Shown piece by piece: positions 16,901 to 23,692 of a DNA stretch of 64,000 nt. The position numbers were made by a program, and so were the translations under genes. The stretch lies in assembly GCF_009709555.1 (NCBI RefSeq), contig NZ_WJBG01000167.1, positions 1-64,000 of the forward strand, given 5' to 3'. The notes beneath the pieces are model-generated. The model saw only the letters and a list, made by a program, of their open reading frames with translations, searched no databases and was not told the origin of the DNA. Origin of the DNA: Streptomyces blattellae (lineage in GTDB: Bacteria > Actinomycetota > Actinomycetes > Streptomycetales > Streptomycetaceae). How positions within the stretch are numbered: the stretch's first letter is position 1; every line of letters begins with the position of its first letter.

Positions 16901-17189
16901 TGAAGACCCAGTGCAGCGAATGGGTCTCGTACTCGTCGAAGTCCTCCGGCCGCTCGTCCCACATGCGCAGCAGGCGCGCGAAGGGGACGAACATCTTGTC
17001 CTTCTCGGAGCTGTAGTTGTAGACCTTCAGCTGGTGCCCGAGCGCCTCGATCACCGCAAGGGGGGTGTTCAGCTTCTCGGCCTCCGCGAGCAGTTGCTCC
17101 GCGCGCGCGTTGCGGGCCGGGCCCTCCGGCTGCTCGCCGTTCTCCGCCATCGCCCGGCGCAGGGAGTCGAAGTCCGTGATCTCATTCAT
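13980..17189 (-). CDS. Large TPR-repeat protein coupled to an HSP90-like gene
   Basis: 1069 residues from ATG 17189, which overlaps the HSP90-like stop by 4 bp (ATGA). The sequence is almost entirely helical TPR-like repeats, for example LAEVLGGLGRSAEAAEHALD and LGDCLSELGEHRAAAERRLQ, in two blocks (about 1-510 and 615-1060). They are separated by a disordered Ser/Pro/Asp/His-rich linker at about 520-610. There is no signal peptide or membrane span. It probably acts as a protein-binding scaffold or client adaptor with the upstream ATPase. No enzymatic motif was seen. The antisense open frames here are shadows. Confidence 0.85.
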   Translation of the reverse strand: MNEITDFDSLRRAMAENGEQPEGPARNARAEQLLAEAEKLNTPLAVIEALGHQLKVYNYSSEKDKMFVPFARLLRMWDERPEDFDEYETHSLHWVFKWMSSGMLDQPHIPLASVEKWLGEMEHRYRLAGHSERAVRSAEFSVAAHVGDVDRAERAYAAWLAADRDSMADCHACELHGQGWWQAERGRDAAALELWAPVLEGEFSCAHEPHTVLASSLVPLLRLGRLDEARANHLRGFRLVRPMESMRGAYADHVEFCALTGNEARGLELLAERPTYFTDSGHPRSRLDFMSVVALLMDRLTALGLGGGRVPGPAGREWSAGELAAHARVEALALAGRFDQRNGTARVSEQARARMEQRPLVERLPLGVRSARPATVPLPPVPAHDEAVEPDLPALLAEARRLSDTLQPNAVEAWAAVARAAEGAELDPRDRAEIADHRAMSLGPEGIALFERAAELYAEAGDPGEALAARARAAYMLALAGDIDEALRSVAGPYDEVLALYAEGGTGLPQTASVLMGKARILMRRVHETAHSAGAAAPDDDSSPNTNDDFPPAEIPANGPAQDASADRPSPDPGDNVRHSDPHSHSDPPATPSPPDATGDGGSPEHEIPGRSPARDVSVEQSSPVELAFVRAEGAAREVLALVEGRVGGDVRLASRVAEGQAMLAELAALAGDVEGAAELFARAAAAFVGAGLPWFAVEYEARLAGLAHHLGDTAEAERALRAALEHGGPHLEPVGRAQLHLQLAEVLGGLGRSAEAAEHALDAAHWAEEAGEGPTLGAWARHQLGGFLLRQGRWAEAAEVLESALPDVTAETHGDGAVVQTQWWLGDCLSELGEHRAAAERRLQAAEIARNWPEQHDHATLAHLAAESLGHAGLHDEADQAYARAGALWRELGNVHGLVRSLRARAWLALRTQEGPEEARELMAGAVRECATARDATADEESRQRLTAELGHTHRQFGDLLARSATEDAEDDSIRATLEDALGQMLDAVTVFAAAGDDALHARTGAELAAGWLEADLSRPAQAAARARAVLVAYDGADDGDETVQARRAEAEQMLQLMQEQGLEGQGL

Positions 17190-19015
17190 CGCTGACCGTC
17201 CTCGCTGTGCGTGGCCCACTCCAGGAGGCCGATGAACGCCCGGTTCAGCAACGCCGAGTCGGCGGGCCTGAGCGGCCGCTGCGCCATCAGCAGGGCCTGC
17301 CCGTACAGCGACTCCGTGGCGGTGCCGATCAGCTCCGGGTCCTGAAGGGAACTGATCCTGCGGATCAGCGGGTTGAGATGATTGAGCACCAGCCGCGCGC
17401 GTGGCGCACTGCCGCGCAGCGAACCGAGGATGCCCGCCCAGAGGTCGTCGGCCTGCTCCTCGGCCTCGGCCCGGGCCTGCTCGTGCCGGGCCGCGCGGTC
17501 GTCGAGGTGCAGTGCGGGCACGGACAGCGGGTGGAAGGAGCGCAGTACTATGTCACATCCCAGTGGGTCCAGCGTCGCCCGCGCCGCCGCCAAGAACCCC
17601 GCCAGCGCCAACTCCTCCGCCGGATCGACCGCGTCCAGATGCGCGGTCACGGTGTCGGCGTCCAGCTCGGCGACCACGGTCCCCGGCCGCACCGACGGCA
17701 GCGCCTCGACCAGCTCGCTGTCGTACGTGTAACCGCCGTTGATCACCCCGACGCCCTGCGCGGACGCGATCGGCGCGACCTGCCGGTACTCCTCGACGCT
17801 CCGCGTGAAGTGCACCACCGGGTGCCGCTGCGCGAACTCCTCCAGGGACAGCCGCCCGTCGGTCGTCTCGAAGGGCAGCCACGGCAGCATCGTGCGCAGC
17901 ATCTCCTTGTCGTGCCGCGCGAGGGACTTCACGCCCAGGTAGTGCACGGACAGGAACGCGGCCAGCCGCTCCGGATCACCGGCGGCCAGCCCCGTGAGCC
18001 ACGAGCGAATCCTTTCCCCGAGGGCCTCCCGTACGGCGGCGAGCGTCTCGTCCTCATACAGCGACTCGCGCGAGGCCGTGGGCCGCAGACTGTCGGTGTC
18101 GAGCACACAGCGCACGAAGAACGCCCAGTCGGGCAGCAGCTGTTCGGCCCGCTCGGTCAGCAGCATGCCCTTGAGGTGGACGCGATGACTCGCCCGCTGG
18201 GCCGGGCTGACCGCGGACGGCAGCACGTACGCCACGCCCCGGACACCGGCGAGCGGCACGTTCAGCTCGATCGCGTCCAGCGGGGTGAAGCCGAACAGCT
18301 CGTGGCAGTGCCGGGCCAGGGCCACCCTTCGGGTGGCGGGGGAGGGGTACGTACGGTCCCAGGGCGCGGGCAGGTCCGTGACCGCCTCGCCGCCGACCCG
18401 GACGTCGTACGGCAGCAGGGACCCGAAGTCCCGGGCCAGCGCGAGCACCCGTTCCTCGGTGAGCCATTCCCCGGCGCCGGGACGCGCCACCAGGTGCACG
18501 GTGGTGCCGGGTTCGGTGCGGGCGTCCGGCGGCAGGCTCCGTACGGTGTACGAGCCGTCGTCCGTCGCGGTCCACTCCACCGGCGCCGCACCGGGCGTAC
18601 GGGCGCTCAGGCTGACGACCCGGATCCGCTCGGCGACGACGAAACAGGCCAGCAGGCCTATGCCGAACTGACCGAGGAAGTCGGACCGGGCCTCCTGCAA
18701 ACCCTCCGCCCGCTTCGAGCTGCGGCCGATCGTCGCAAGGAGGCTGTGCACGTCCGCTTCGGTGAGCCCGATCCCGGAGTCCTCCACGCGCAGGGTCCCG
18801 CCCTCCGCGTACAGCCGCACGCAGGCAGGGGAGCCGGGTTGTTCGGCCCGTCTCGCCGTGATGGCGTCGACGGCGTTCTGCAGAAGTTCCCGCAGGTAGA
18901 CCTTGGGGCTGGAGTAGAGGTGATGAGAGAGCAGGTCCACCAGACCGCGCAGGTCGACCTGGAACGTATGAGGTGGCTGGGGTGCCTGGGATGGCTGTGA
19001 GATCTGGGAGTCCAT
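17186..19015 (-). CDS. HSP90-family (HtpG-like) ATPase
   Basis: 609 residues from ATG 19015; a GTG 6 bp upstream is an alternative. N-terminal GHKL ATPase motifs are intact: LRELLQNAVDA with catalytic Glu at about 43 and Asn 47, VEDSGIGL with Asp 79, and GQFGIGLLACF at 115-125. The middle domain has LRPTASRESL, matching the catalytic-Arg loop of HtpG. The C terminus ends HSEDGQR, without the eukaryotic MEEVD tail. The C-terminal dimerisation part is divergent. It is co-transcribed and overlaps with the TPR gene, and is divergent from recG. It is more likely a specialised HSP90 than the general htpG. Confidence 0.85.
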   Translation of the reverse strand: MDSQISQPSQAPQPPHTFQVDLRGLVDLLSHHLYSSPKVYLRELLQNAVDAITARRAEQPGSPACVRLYAEGGTLRVEDSGIGLTEADVHSLLATIGRSSKRAEGLQEARSDFLGQFGIGLLACFVVAERIRVVSLSARTPGAAPVEWTATDDGSYTVRSLPPDARTEPGTTVHLVARPGAGEWLTEERVLALARDFGSLLPYDVRVGGEAVTDLPAPWDRTYPSPATRRVALARHCHELFGFTPLDAIELNVPLAGVRGVAYVLPSAVSPAQRASHRVHLKGMLLTERAEQLLPDWAFFVRCVLDTDSLRPTASRESLYEDETLAAVREALGERIRSWLTGLAAGDPERLAAFLSVHYLGVKSLARHDKEMLRTMLPWLPFETTDGRLSLEEFAQRHPVVHFTRSVEEYRQVAPIASAQGVGVINGGYTYDSELVEALPSVRPGTVVAELDADTVTAHLDAVDPAEELALAGFLAAARATLDPLGCDIVLRSFHPLSVPALHLDDRAARHEQARAEAEEQADDLWAGILGSLRGSAPRARLVLNHLNPLIRRISSLQDPELIGTATESLYGQALLMAQRPLRPADSALLNRAFIGLLEWATHSEDGQR

Positions 19016-19183
19016 CGTCACGGCGCCGGTGGGGGGACTGTCGACGGCGCGGGGTCGGGCGGTCCCGTGTGAGGCGGTGACCGCGGAAAGGATGGCCGGA
19101 GCGCGCCATCCTATGGCCCGAACGAGCCGTCTGACCAGGAGATTCCCGAGACGTATACGGCATTGTCAGTGGTGTGGTGTGCA

Positions 19184-22100
19184 ATGGATCTCGTGCCCGC
19201 ACTGGACGAACCACTGAAGAAGGTGCTCGGCCCCGCCACCGCGAAGGTGATGGCCGAGCATCTCGGCCTGCACACCGTCGGCGATCTCCTGCACCACTAC
19301 CCGCGCAGATATGAGGAGCGGGGCCAGCTCACCCACCTCGCCGACCTCCCCATGGACGAGCATGTGACGGTGGTCGCGATGGTCGCCGACGCCCGCCTGC
19401 ACTCGTTCGCCTCGTCCAAGGCCCCCCGAGGCAAGGGCCAGCGCCTCGAAGTCACCATCACCGACGGCAGCGGCCGACTCCAACTGGTCTTCTTCGGCCA
19501 CGGAGTTCACAAGCCCCACAAGGAACTGCTGCCGGGCACCCGTGCGATGTTCGCGGGCAAGGTCTCCGTCTTCAACCGCCGCCTCCAACTGGCACATCCG
19601 GCCTACGAATTGCTCCGCGGTGACACGGAGGAAGCGGAGGAAACCGTCGAAACCTGGGCCGGCGCCCTCATCCCCCTCTACCCCGCCACCGCCAAGCTGG
19701 AGTCCTGGAAGATCGGCAAGGCGCTCCAGACGGTCCTGCCCAGCGCCCAGGAGGCCCTCGACCCCCTCCCGGACACCCTCCGTGAAGACCGCGGTCTGCT
19801 TCCCCTCCCCGAGGCCCTGCTCAAGATCCACCGCCCGCACACCAAGGCGGACATCGACGACGCCCGCTCCCGCCTCAAGTGGGACGAGGCCTTCGTCCTC
19901 CAGGTCGCCCTCGCCCGCCGCCGCCACGCCGACGCCCTGCTCCCGGCGGTCGCCCGCAAACCCACGCCGGACGGCCTCCTCACGGCGTTCGACGACCGCC
20001 TCCCCTTCACCCTCACCGACGGCCAGCGGAAGGTCTCCAAGGAGATCTTCGACGACCTGGCGACCGAGCACCCGATGCACCGGCTGCTTCAGGGGGAGGT
20101 GGGCTCGGGCAAGGCCCAGCCCCTCGACTCGCTCGTGCTCACACCCGCCGGTTTCCGCCGCATGGGGGACATGAGGGTGGGTGACGAAATCATCGTTCCC
20201 GATGGCGAGACCGCCCTTGTCGATGGGGTCTTCCCGCAGGGTGAGCGCGATGTCTGGCGCCTGATCCTCACTGATGGGAGCCAGGTCGAGTGCGATGACG
20301 AGCATCTGTGGATCGTCGGCACCAGTCGCGGATGGCACCGTGGACAGGCTCCCGAGGTCATGACGACTCGCGAGCTTCGCAAGGACACCTTCGAGGCAGA
20401 CGGATCCTCGAAGTGGTATCTCCCGGCTGCTGCCCCGGTCGATCTCGGCGGCGATTGCGCACTGCCCCTCGATCCGTATCTGTTCGGTCTCCTGCTGGGA
20501 GACGGCTCCTTCCCACACGACGACCTGCGACTGCCCACGATCGACGGCGAGCCGCGTGATGCCGTGGCAGCGGGTGCACGCGGAAAATTCGTTCCCGACG
20601 GATTCAAGAACACTTCGGTCAAGAACCGTCTGGCTCTTCTCCAGGGGCTTCTGGACACCGATGGCACCGTCCACGCAGACGGGCTGAGCATCTCGCTCCG
20701 CCCGGCTTCGCGCAGGCTCGCGGACGACGTCGCCTGGCTCGTGCGCTCGCTCGGCGGTCGGGCGCGGGTTCTCCCGGAGGACGCTGCCTGCACCGTCTCG
20801 TTGGCCCTGCCCGACGAATACGCCCCCTTCAGGTTGCGTCGCAAGGCCGGGCGTGTACGGCCCAGGCCGCCGGAAGACCACACGTTCCGGCGCGGAATCC
20901 GCGCGGTGGAGTACGCAGGACGAAAGCCCGTCCAGTGCATCAGCGTCGCGCACCCGAGCCGTGCCTACGTCACCGACCACTTCACGGTGACCCACAACAC
21001 GATGGTGGCCCTTCGCGCCATGCTCACCGTCGTCGACGCAGGCGGCCAGTCCGCCATGCTCGCCCCCACCGAGGTGCTCGCCCAGCAGCATCACCGGTCC
21101 ATCGTCGAGATGATGGGCGAGCTGGCCGAGGGCGGGATGCTCGGCGGCGCCGAGCAGGCGACCAAGGTCGTGCTGCTCACCGGCTCGATGGGCGCCGCCG
21201 CCCGCCGCCAGGCGCTGCTCGACCTGGTCACCGGGGAGGCCGGGATCGTGATCGGCACGCATGCGCTGATCGAGGACAAGGTGCAGTTCCACGACCTCGG
21301 CCTGGTCGTCGTCGACGAACAGCACCGCTTCGGTGTCGAGCAGCGCGACGCCCTGCGCGGCAAGGGCAAGCAGCCGCCCCACCTGCTGGTCATGACCGCC
21401 ACGCCCATCCCGCGCACGGTCGCCATGACCGTCTTCGGCGACCTGGAGACCTCCGTCCTGGACCAGCTCCCGGCCGGGCGCTCACCGATCGCCAGCCATG
21501 TCGTCCCGGCCGCCGACAAGCCGCACTTCCTCGCCAGGGCCTGGGAGCGGGTGCGCGAGGAGGTCGGCAAGGGGCACCAGGCGTACGTCGTCTGCCCGCG
21601 GATCGGCGACGAGGAGGAGGACCCGAAAAAGAAGAAGTCCGCCGAGGACGAGGCCGAGAAGCGCCCGCCGCTCGCCGTCCTGGACGTGGCCGGCCAACTC
21701 GCCAAGGGCCCCCTGCAAGGCCTCGGGGTCGAGGTCCTGCACGGCCGTATGCACCCGGACGACAAGGACGCGGTCATGCGCCGCTTCGCCGCGGGGGAGA
21801 CGGACGTCCTGGTCGCCACCACGGTCATCGAGGTCGGCGTGAACGTCCCCAACGCCACCGTCATGGTGATCATGGACGCCGACCGCTTCGGCGTCTCCCA
21901 GCTGCATCAGCTGCGCGGCCGAGTGGGCCGTGGCTCGGCGCCGGGCCTCTGCCTCCTGGTCACCGACATGCCCGAGGCCAGCGCGGCCCGCCAGCGACTG
22001 AACGCCGTGGCCGCCACCCACGACGGCTTCGAACTCTCCCGCATCGACCTCGAACAACGCCGCGAGGGCGACGTCCTCGGCCAGGCCCAGTCCGGCGCCC

Positions 22101-22276
22101 GCACCAGCCTGCGCATGCTCGCCGTCATAGAGGACGAGGAGATCATCGCGGAGGCGAGGGAGGAGGCGGCAGCGGTGGTGGCCGCCGACCCGGAGCTGAA
22201 GCAGCTCCCAGGCCTACGAACGGCCCTGGACGCCCTTTTGGACGAGGAAAGAGAGCAGTACCTGGAAAAGGGGTGA
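19184..22276 (+). CDS. recG: ATP-dependent DNA helicase RecG, interrupted by an intein
   Basis: 1030-residue precursor; removal of the 295-residue intein leaves about 735 residues, normal for RecG. It remodels stalled forks and branch-migrates junctions. The N-terminal wedge/OB domain (about 60-165) is followed by helicase motif I GSGK at residues 307-310, interrupted exactly before its Thr. After the intein come motif Ia APTEVLAQQH, motif II VVDEQHRFG, motif III MTATPIPRT and the C-terminal helicase motifs (DRFGVSQLHQLRGRVGR). The frame is open throughout. Start: ATG 19184; ATG 19163 and GTG 19193 are alternatives. The unspliced protein lacks a P-loop. Confidence 0.96.
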   Translation: MDLVPALDEPLKKVLGPATAKVMAEHLGLHTVGDLLHHYPRRYEERGQLTHLADLPMDEHVTVVAMVADARLHSFASSKAPRGKGQRLEVTITDGSGRLQLVFFGHGVHKPHKELLPGTRAMFAGKVSVFNRRLQLAHPAYELLRGDTEEAEETVETWAGALIPLYPATAKLESWKIGKALQTVLPSAQEALDPLPDTLREDRGLLPLPEALLKIHRPHTKADIDDARSRLKWDEAFVLQVALARRRHADALLPAVARKPTPDGLLTAFDDRLPFTLTDGQRKVSKEIFDDLATEHPMHRLLQGEVGSGKAQPLDSLVLTPAGFRRMGDMRVGDEIIVPDGETALVDGVFPQGERDVWRLILTDGSQVECDDEHLWIVGTSRGWHRGQAPEVMTTRELRKDTFEADGSSKWYLPAAAPVDLGGDCALPLDPYLFGLLLGDGSFPHDDLRLPTIDGEPRDAVAAGARGKFVPDGFKNTSVKNRLALLQGLLDTDGTVHADGLSISLRPASRRLADDVAWLVRSLGGRARVLPEDAACTVSLALPDEYAPFRLRRKAGRVRPRPPEDHTFRRGIRAVEYAGRKPVQCISVAHPSRAYVTDHFTVTHNTMVALRAMLTVVDAGGQSAMLAPTEVLAQQHHRSIVEMMGELAEGGMLGGAEQATKVVLLTGSMGAAARRQALLDLVTGEAGIVIGTHALIEDKVQFHDLGLVVVDEQHRFGVEQRDALRGKGKQPPHLLVMTATPIPRTVAMTVFGDLETSVLDQLPAGRSPIASHVVPAADKPHFLARAWERVREEVGKGHQAYVVCPRIGDEEEDPKKKKSAEDEAEKRPPLAVLDVAGQLAKGPLQGLGVEVLHGRMHPDDKDAVMRRFAAGETDVLVATTVIEVGVNVPNATVMVIMDADRFGVSQLHQLRGRVGRGSAPGLCLLVTDMPEASAARQRLNAVAATHDGFELSRIDLEQRREGDVLGQAQSGARTSLRMLAVIEDEEIIAEAREEAAAVVAADPELKQLPGLRTALDALLDEEREQYLEKG
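20114..20998 (+). mobile_element. Class 3 intein with reduced LAGLIDADG endonuclease domain
   Basis: 885 bp, 295 residues, in frame between Lys and Thr of the RecG Walker A motif. It begins AQPLDSLVLTPAGFRRMGDM, so position 1 is Ala, not Cys/Ser/Thr. Block B is VECDDEHLWIV, with His 64 and Trp 66. Block F is KPVQCISVAHPS with Cys 275. Block G is FTVTHN with Thr 293, His 294, Asn 295, and the +1 residue is Thr. This Trp/Cys/Thr set defines class 3 inteins, where the block F Cys attacks the upstream scissile bond. Motifs LDPYLFGLLLGDGSF (119-133) and LLQGLLDTDG (175-184) are LAGLIDADG-type with both acidic residues, but the spacing is short (about 55 versus nearer 90-100), so endonuclease activity is doubtful. 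Confidence 0.95.
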
Positions 22277-22307
22277 AGAGGTGAAGGGATGAAGGAGAGA
22301 AACCTCA

Positions 22308-22365
22308 GGGGCGCGGGGCTGTAATCCATATGCGGCTACCGCCGCGCGGGCGCGACCAGCCACAC
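22308..22365 (+). repeat. Dispersed intergenic repeat, copy 2
   Basis: The sequence after recG (GGGGCGCGGGGCTGTAATCC, then ATATGCGGCTACCGCCGCGCG, and CGACCAGCCACAC) closely matches the inverted copy at 4862-4900. The GCGG/CCGC parts can fold into a hairpin that might terminate recG. Its similarity to a second locus and its non-coding position point to a repeat family. Confidence 0.6.
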
Positions 22366-22366
22366 T

Positions 22367-22429
22367 GAACCCAAAGCTGCTCACAACGAACCCAAAGCCG
22401 CTCACAACGAACTTGAAGCCGCTCACAAC
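22367..22429 (+). repeat. Three 21-bp tandem repeats before rsmD
   Basis: Units start at 22367, 22388 and 22409. Units 1 and 2 differ at one base (GAACCCAAAGCYGCTCACAA then C); unit 3 differs at a few. The array ends 12 bp before the rsmD ATG. The 21-bp period equals two helical turns. Confidence 0.8.
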
Positions 22430-22441
22430 CGAGGACCGAAG

Positions 22442-23026
22442 ATGACCCGCGTGATCGCCGGCGCAGCCGGCGGACGCCGCCTGGCCGTCCCGCCGGGGAC
22501 CGGCACCCGCCCCACGTCCGACCGCGCACGCGAGGGCCTGTTCTCCACATGGCAGTCCCTCCTCGGCGGCCCCCTGGACGGCGAACGCGTCCTCGACCTC
22601 TACGCGGGTTCAGGCGCAGTCGGCCTGGAGGCCCTCTCCCGTGGCGCCGGCCACACCCTGCTCGTCGAGGCCGACGCCCGAGCCGCCCGCATCGTCCGCG
22701 AGAACGTGAAGGCTCTCGGCCTCCCCGGCGCCGAGGTGAGGGCCGGCAAAGCCGAACAGATCATCCAGTCACCCGCGCCGACCGAGCCGTACGACATCGT
22801 CTTCCTCGATCCGCCGTACCGAGTCTCAGATCACGATCTTCGGGAGATCCTGCTCACACTCCGCACCGAGGGCTGGCTAGCGCCGGAGGCCCTCGTCACC
22901 GTGGAGCGCAGCACCAGAGGCGGCGAGTTCGGCTGGCCGCCAGGCTTCGACGCGATCCGGGCCCGTCGTTACGGCGAGGGAACGTTTTGGTACGGTCGCG
23001 CCGCCTCTACGTGCGAAGACGCATGA
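22442..23026 (+). CDS. rsmD: 16S rRNA (guanine966-N2)-methyltransferase RsmD
   Basis: 194 residues from ATG 22442. It methylates G966 of 16S rRNA. The N terminus MTRVIAGAAGGRRLAVPPGT is an RsmD hallmark. The SAM motif is VLDLYAGSGAVGLEALSRGA and the catalytic motif is IVFLDPPYRVSD near residue 122. It lies between recG and coaD, the usual actinobacterial order, 30 bp before the chosen coaD start. Confidence 0.96.
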   Translation: MTRVIAGAAGGRRLAVPPGTGTRPTSDRAREGLFSTWQSLLGGPLDGERVLDLYAGSGAVGLEALSRGAGHTLLVEADARAARIVRENVKALGLPGAEVRAGKAEQIIQSPAPTEPYDIVFLDPPYRVSDHDLREILLTLRTEGWLAPEALVTVERSTRGGEFGWPPGFDAIRARRYGEGTFWYGRAASTCEDA

Positions 23027-23055
23027 TGACCGGACCGGAGAGCGAGGGATCTCAA

Positions 23056-23535
23056 GTGCGCCGCGCCGTCTGTCCCGGGTCGTTCGACCCGATCACCAAC
23101 GGACACCTCGACATCATTGGCCGTGCCTCCAGGCTGTATGACGAGGTCTATGTCGCGGTGATGATCAACAAGGCCAAGAAGGGCCTGTTCGAGATCGAGG
23201 AGCGGATCGACCTGATCCGCCAGGTCACCGCCGAATTCGGGAACGTCCGGGTCGAGGCCTTTCACGGCCTGCTCGTCGACTTCTGCAAGGAACGCGACAT
23301 CCCGGCCATCGTCAAGGGCCTGCGCGCGGTCAGCGATTTCGACTACGAGCTGCAGATGGCCCAGATGAACAACGGCCTGTCGGGCGTCGAGACGCTCTTC
23401 GTGCCGACCAACCCCACCTATAGCTTCCTGTCGTCCTCCCTGGTCAAGGAGGTCGCGACGTGGGGCGGCGACGTCTCCCACCTGGTCCCGCCGGTGGTTT
23501 TCGATGCGCTCACCGAGCGTCTGAAGAAGGACTGA
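23056..23535 (+). CDS. coaD: Phosphopantetheine adenylyltransferase
   Basis: 159 residues from GTG 23056 (GCGAGGGA upstream), the standard CoaD length; an in-frame ATG at 23022 would add residues atypical of the family. It adenylylates 4'-phosphopantetheine to dephospho-CoA. The nucleotidyltransferase motif PGSFDPITNGHLDII contains the T/HxGH site, and YSFLSSSLVKEVATWGGD is the second substrate-binding block. The downstream gap to 23692 shows only short CCGGAAA direct repeats. Confidence 0.97.
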   Translation: MRRAVCPGSFDPITNGHLDIIGRASRLYDEVYVAVMINKAKKGLFEIEERIDLIRQVTAEFGNVRVEAFHGLLVDFCKERDIPAIVKGLRAVSDFDYELQMAQMNNGLSGVETLFVPTNPTYSFLSSSLVKEVATWGGDVSHLVPPVVFDALTERLKKD

Positions 23536-23692
23536 GCAGGCCGTATCACGGATCCCCGGAAAACCACTCCGGAAAGCCGCGGAAAATCCCCCGGAAGCTG
23601 ACAATCCGTTACCCGGTGTCCGACGGGCACCCCATGGTCGTACAGTCGACCCGTCCGTCTCCATCACAGCTGTAGAGAGTGGCGAGCACACG

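Noticed and set aside
15597..17195. Plus-strand open frame of 532 codons across the TPR gene
   Set aside because: Antisense shadow typical of 70% G+C genes; Arg/Gln/His-rich, no family motif, and the minus-strand TPR frame is much better supported.
17186..19015. Calling the HSP90-like gene the general htpG
   Set aside because: The C-terminal part is divergent and it is locked to a TPR partner, so a housekeeping assignment is not justified.
20114..20998. RecG interruption read as an insertion sequence or a broken gene
   Set aside because: No transposase, inverted repeats or target duplication; the frame stays open on both sides and intein splicing motifs fit exactly at the junctions.
22367..22429. 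CRISPR-like repeats
   Set aside because: The 21-bp units are directly adjacent with no spacers and no cas genes are nearby.
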